From positions 164,747,080 through 164,811,079 of the forward strand of contig NC_081413.1 of the NCBI RefSeq assembly GCF_030272615.1: a stretch of DNA of 64,000 nucleotides, written 5' to 3'. Source of the stretch: Cryptomeria japonica (lineage: Eukaryota; Streptophyta; Pinopsida; Cupressales; Cupressaceae). The notes under the pieces are model-generated. The model did not search any database and was not told where the DNA came from. It saw only the letters and a program-made list of their open reading frames with translations. Each line of letters starts with the position of its first letter. Positions within the stretch are counted from its first letter, which is position 1. Position numbers and translations under genes: made by a program. Positions 60,891-64,000 of this stretch are shown here, piece by piece.

Positions 60891-62054
60891 CTAATTTGTA
60901 ATGGTGGGGTCACCCAATTCTTGAGTGACAGGACCATTGCTTGAATTATCCTGCTCGGTAGATTTAGGAACCCACTGCTATCTCATCTGTTTCCGAATGT
61001 TGTCAGCTTTAGCTTTCTTTTCATCTTCAACCTTCTTTGTGTTCATGCAGTTCTTGGCTATATGTCCGAGTTCAGTGCATGTATAACATCTTATAGTTGT
61101 ATCTTTCTTCCTTAGATGATGCCTTGTACAATTCATCCCAATGTGTCCATATTCTCCACAATAATGACATCTGCACCAGGTATTGTAATCCCAACCAAAT
61201 ATTGCTTTGACAATTTGTTCTACTGGAGTGAATGTCTTTGTTCTACATTCTGATGCCTTGTGACCTTGTTTCTTGCATTTGTGACATTTGCCTTCAAATT
61301 TTGGTTTCTCCTTGCATTCACTAGCCTTGTGACCATGCTGATTACAGCTATAGCATTTGCCTTTGAATCTTGTCTTTCCATTGCTCCAACATTTGTTTGA
61401 TGTGTGACCTGTCTTACCACAATAATTGCATGTAGGCCTTTGATTTCTTTGGCTACCTTGCTCGGAAGATTCACCTTCTTCATTATAACCAAGACCAGCT
61501 TTACCTTTTTGTTTGTGAAGATTTTGCTCATTTAATTGATCCAAGTTTGTTTGAGATTTCATCATCCTTTCATTTGCTTGCTTTTGAATATCTAGCTCAT
61601 TTTTCAAACTTTCATTCTATTCTTTGAGAATTCTGATTTCTTCATTTGCATTGGAGAGTTGCTCGGTGAGATCTTCATGCTATACAATTTCATTGTTTCT
61701 TCCTTCTATTTCATTTTGCATTTTATTCCTTTGTTCCAGGATTTCACAAAATCTTGCAAACTGAATTTCCTGTTCTCTTCTTAGCATCCTTACTTCTTTT
61801 TGCAGTAATCCATTTTTTTCTAGGAGTTCTTTGATTGCATTGTTTGCTTCATCTACTTCATTTGAACTACTTGTAGGAAAGAGATCTTCAATTTTTGTTT
61901 CAACATACTCATGATCATTTATTTCTTTTGCTAGTTCCTTTCTTCTTTTTATGGATTGGGAAAGATGTTCTCTTGCTTCTTTGAGTTGTGCTATGGCCAT
62001 TTCCAGATCTAGCTTTTCATTCTCAATAGCTTTGTCAAGTCTGAATATCTCCAT
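60891..62054 (-). pseudogene. Element F ORF1: coiled coil plus five CCHC zinc knuckles
   Basis: A frame of 387 codons from MEIFRLDKAIENEKLDLEM to LGDPTITN. It has TAG at 61680, a TAG near 61617 and one at 60978, and no frameshift. Residues 1-160 are a Glu/Lys-rich coiled coil. Five intact knuckles follow: CNYCGKTGHTSNKC, CYSCNQHGHKASEC, CHKCKKQGHKASEC, CHYCGEYGHIGMNC and CYTCTELGHIAKNC, at about 61440 to 61040. Gag proteins usually have one or two knuckles, so five is unusual. The role is probably RNA binding or packaging; no Gag core or enzyme motif is visible. Confidence 0.82.
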
Positions 62055-62104
62055 TGTCTTGATCTTTTCTCAAGCTGTCAAACTTTTACTCTGAGAACCA
62101 CAAA

Positions 62105-62116
62105 GCTCTGATACCA
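62105..62116 (-). other. Element F primer-binding site
   Basis: Minus strand TGGTATCAGAGC, two bases from the LTR, initiator-tRNA-Met type. Confidence 0.88.
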
Positions 62117-62118
62117 AT

Positions 62119-63275
62119 TGTTGAAAATATTCAGGACTAACCAAGTTATTGAGAGGGGAGGGGTGAATCAGTAACTCTTAAAACTTTTAATTCATTTCTG
62201 CACTTGCATTTATTAAACCATTCATTCATTTAATCTACTGCATGCATGAAAATATAATCATTCACAACGCATAACACAAAGATTTGGTGACCCAGAAACC
62301 TTCCAAATAGAAAGTAAAACTGGGGTGGGGATGGTACCCACAAAACTTTGGTACTGTAGTAAAAGTTGGCCGGTTAAGGCTTACAATGATCACTTCTGAT
62401 GATCTGCCCTGTTAGAAGCAAATTTGGACTGCTAGGTCCACCTTGTTAGAGGATTTACAAACATACAATGAAGTATGCACTCGGTTAAGAGATTTACAAA
62501 AGACTGTTAAGTCTACCCGGTAAAAGGATTTACAAACTGATTCAACTGTTAGGATGAAACAGTAGATCTTGACTTACAACTTTATTGCTGATAAGATCCT
62601 TTGAGTATTGATCTCCTTCTGAGATAGATATGTCGATTCTGCTCCTTTACTGACTCTGCGAAAATGTTCTGGTCTGCTGCCTTAATGTAGTTTCTGCTCT
62701 GCTCTTTCTAATTTCGCATATACATACATCTTACATACATACTACAGATGGTATAATACATTACATATATATACCGTCCATAATTACATTTACATTTCAT
62801 AAAGTTGGCCTCATACAAATTAATAACATAAACTCAGTCTTAAGTCGGCCTTACATAGGTGAACAAAATATTACTGAGTCGGTAGATACTCGGTTCCTCA
62901 AGCTGGCTCGGTGATCTTCTGATACACGGCGTCCACTATAGTACTCGGCATTGTCATGCTCTCGGTAAGAGTAGAAGCTCGGTCCATACTAGTCCCGAAG
63001 TGTAGCTTGGAACTCGGTAGCTGTGGTGACTCGGTAGATATAGTGTCACTCGGTAACCACTGGTGACTCGGTTTGAACTGACTTCTCGGTAACTGTTGTT
63101 TGTCTCATATGCTCGGTGACAGTCTTACTGCTCGGTTTGAACTATTTAATCGGTGAGCTTTGCTGAATGCTCGGTATAGGCTGTGGACTGAGTGATGAGC
63201 TCGGTAACATTCAAAATCGAATAAGTGTTTTCACTAAGTGTATTCACTAATGACAAATATATCATTATTCCAACA
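62119..63275 (-). repeat. Element F 5' LTR with a TCGGT-rich U3
   Basis: 1157 bp. From 62879 to 63209 I count fifteen TCGGT words (ACCGA on the element's strand), close to the LTR start in the transcribed direction, that is, in the U3 part. The rest includes the GGGGATGGTACCCACAA module. Confidence 0.92.
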
Positions 63276-63280
63276 CCTTC

Positions 63281-63470
63281 TTTGCTACTCGGTGGACATA
63301 GGAAATTTACTTAGTAGATAGCTCGGTATATATCATCTCAGTGACTAGCCTTTCTTCTGTAACCGACACCCTTAGTGCTTACCGATTGAATCTTTCTATA
63401 GTATTAACCGAATAGGGTATATAGGATGACTTTGAACATAAAAATAATGACAACTTAGTAAATAGTAACA
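63281..63470 (-). repeat. Element E 5' LTR, remaining piece
   Basis: Continues the LTR after F (TTTGCTACTCGGTGGACATA) and ends in AATAGTAACA at E's outer boundary. Confidence 0.88.
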
Positions 63471-63475
63471 AGTGG

Positions 63476-64000
63476 TCTTAGAGAATGTGTAATCCATCCA
63501 AGTGAAGTGTGAGATCTTCCCGAGAGTTGCAGAGTGTTGTGTATAATTAGATCTGATCAAGCAAGCAGAGAACTGCAAGTAAATTGATTGTTTTCTTACT
63601 ATTGTTCCCTAACAGTTGCAGCAAGTTAAATCCCTTAACCAGGTAGGTCCTAACATGCCTTAAACATTTAAGTCCCCTAATAGGGCATCTCTCAAAAGAG
63701 TGTTAAATCCTCTCATGAGGTTAATCCTAATAGATCATCAAGATCCTAACCGGGTTGATAGGAAAATCCCCTAATTGGGTGACTCCTAACAGGGTCTGCT
63801 CTTAATCAGGCGTATTGTAAGCTGCTAACAGGGCTAAGCTCCTAACAGGGCGTACTTCAAAAGAGTACAAATATTTGTGGGTGCCAACTCCCACTATGGT
63901 TTTTCCCTATTTGGGTTTCCACGTCAAAAAATTATGGTGTTCATGTGTGGAATGTTTTTTATGTGATGTTTATGTTTCAATTCATGCATAATTTCTGAGA
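63476..64000 (+). repeat. Element B 3' LTR, right part, running off the window
   Basis: Continues the match to the 5' LTR from its TCTTAGAGAATRTG segment (about 33132) onward, including the CTCCTAACAGGG repeats and the GTGGGTG...CCCAC module. The end is outside the window. Confidence 0.92.

Larger units (their letters stand above)
55741..63275 (-). mobile_element. Element F: non-autonomous LTR retrotransposon inside E's 5' LTR
   Basis: LTRs 55741-56898 and 62119-63275 (about 1157 bp) have ends TGTTGAAAAT and ATTCCAACA, with the perfect duplication CCTTC. The minus strand has the primer-binding site at 62105, ORF1, ORF2 and a purine tract at 56899 (AAAGGGGGAGAT). The proteins have the same order and motifs as those of D and E but are clearly diverged. 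It has no RT, protease or integrase. The LTR copies differ at about 2% by eye, and the ORFs are the least damaged of the three. Confidence 0.92.
40183..63470 (-). mobile_element. Element E: non-autonomous LTR retrotransposon inserted in B's 3' LTR
   Basis: Its ends are TGTTAGGTTC on the left and AATAGTAACA on the right, with a perfect AGTGG target duplication. The span is 23.3 kb because each of its LTRs contains another element (D left, F right); its own length is about 7.8 kb. Read on the minus strand it has primer-binding site, ORF1, ORF2 and a purine tract. No RT, protease or integrase is visible. ORF2 has frameshifts as well as stops, in keeping with E being older than the D and F it contains. 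Confidence 0.9.
32305..64000 (+). mobile_element. Element B: Ty1/copia LTR retrotransposon, split by E and cut by the window end
   Basis: The 5' LTR is 32305-33974 (TGTTGGCATT to GGATTAACA), followed after two bases by TGGTATCAGAG, the initiator-tRNA-Met primer site used by most plant copia elements. The internal region (33975-39355) has domain order Gag, protease, integrase, RT, RNase H, which defines copia. A purine tract AAAGGGGGA precedes the 3' LTR at 39356. That LTR is interrupted at 40182 by element E and resumes at 63476, running off the window. Many stops and several frameshifts show that this is an old copy. The end of the 3' LTR and its target duplication cannot be seen. Confidence 0.93.

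Noticed and set aside
61220-61531. 103-codon minus-strand frame, and similar ones at 46939-47172 and 53566-53931
   Set aside because: These are +1 shadows of the zinc-knuckle arrays of F, D and E; the Cys and His knuckle residues are in the other frame.

Overview
The window looks like heterochromatic DNA from a very large plant nuclear genome, most likely a gymnosperm (conifer). I infer this from the giant Tat-type Ty3/gypsy element, the nested LTR elements, the AT-rich base composition and the absence of any recognisable host gene. No rRNA, tRNA, CRISPR array or bacterial-type operon is visible. Almost everything from 6030 to 64000 is LTR retrotransposon inserted into LTR retrotransposon.

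Layout. (1) 1-4920, minus strand: a plant L1-type LINE cut by the window start, with ORF1 and an endonuclease/reverse-transcriptase ORF2, both decayed. (2) 4921-6029: AT-rich sequence with nothing recognised. (3) 6030-31458, plus strand: element A, a giant Tat-lineage Ty3/gypsy element with 1.5-kb LTRs. Its single gag-pol frame (Gag, protease, G-patch-like segment, RT, RNase H, second RNase H, integrase) is followed by a long 3' region carrying an antisense plant-mobile-domain gene. (4) 14405-22104, minus strand: element C, a 7.7-kb non-autonomous element inserted into A's pol with a perfect 5-bp target duplication. It encodes only a Gag-tail/protease/G-patch protein and uses the same primer-binding site as A. 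(5) 31459-32304: unassigned sequence. (6) 32305 to beyond 64000, plus strand: element B, a decayed Ty1/copia element with a 787-bp solo LTR in its integrase. Its 3' LTR is split by element E. (7) 40183-63470, minus strand: element E, whose 3' LTR holds element D (41225-49208) and whose 5' LTR holds element F (55741-63275).

How the parts relate. D, E and F form one family. Each has TGTT...AACA LTRs of about 1.15-1.19 kb, an initiator-tRNA-Met-type primer-binding site, and two reading frames on the minus strand: ORF1 (coiled coil plus about five CCHC zinc knuckles) and ORF2 (about 1,000-1,100 residues, not recognised). None contains protease, RT, RNase H or integrase. They share primer-binding site, LTR termini and an internal LTR module with the copia element B, which suggests that a B-like copia supplied enzymes in trans. 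In the same way, C shares its primer-binding site and protein segments with A. The window therefore shows two autonomous/non-autonomous partnerships nested together.

Decay is mostly by nonsense substitution. A's gag-pol has thirteen in-frame stops and its antisense gene about seventeen, with no frameshift seen in either. Most of these stops fit cytosine-to-thymine change on one strand, as expected for heavily methylated repeats. LTR comparisons by eye suggest about 2% divergence for A, C and F, and more for D and E.
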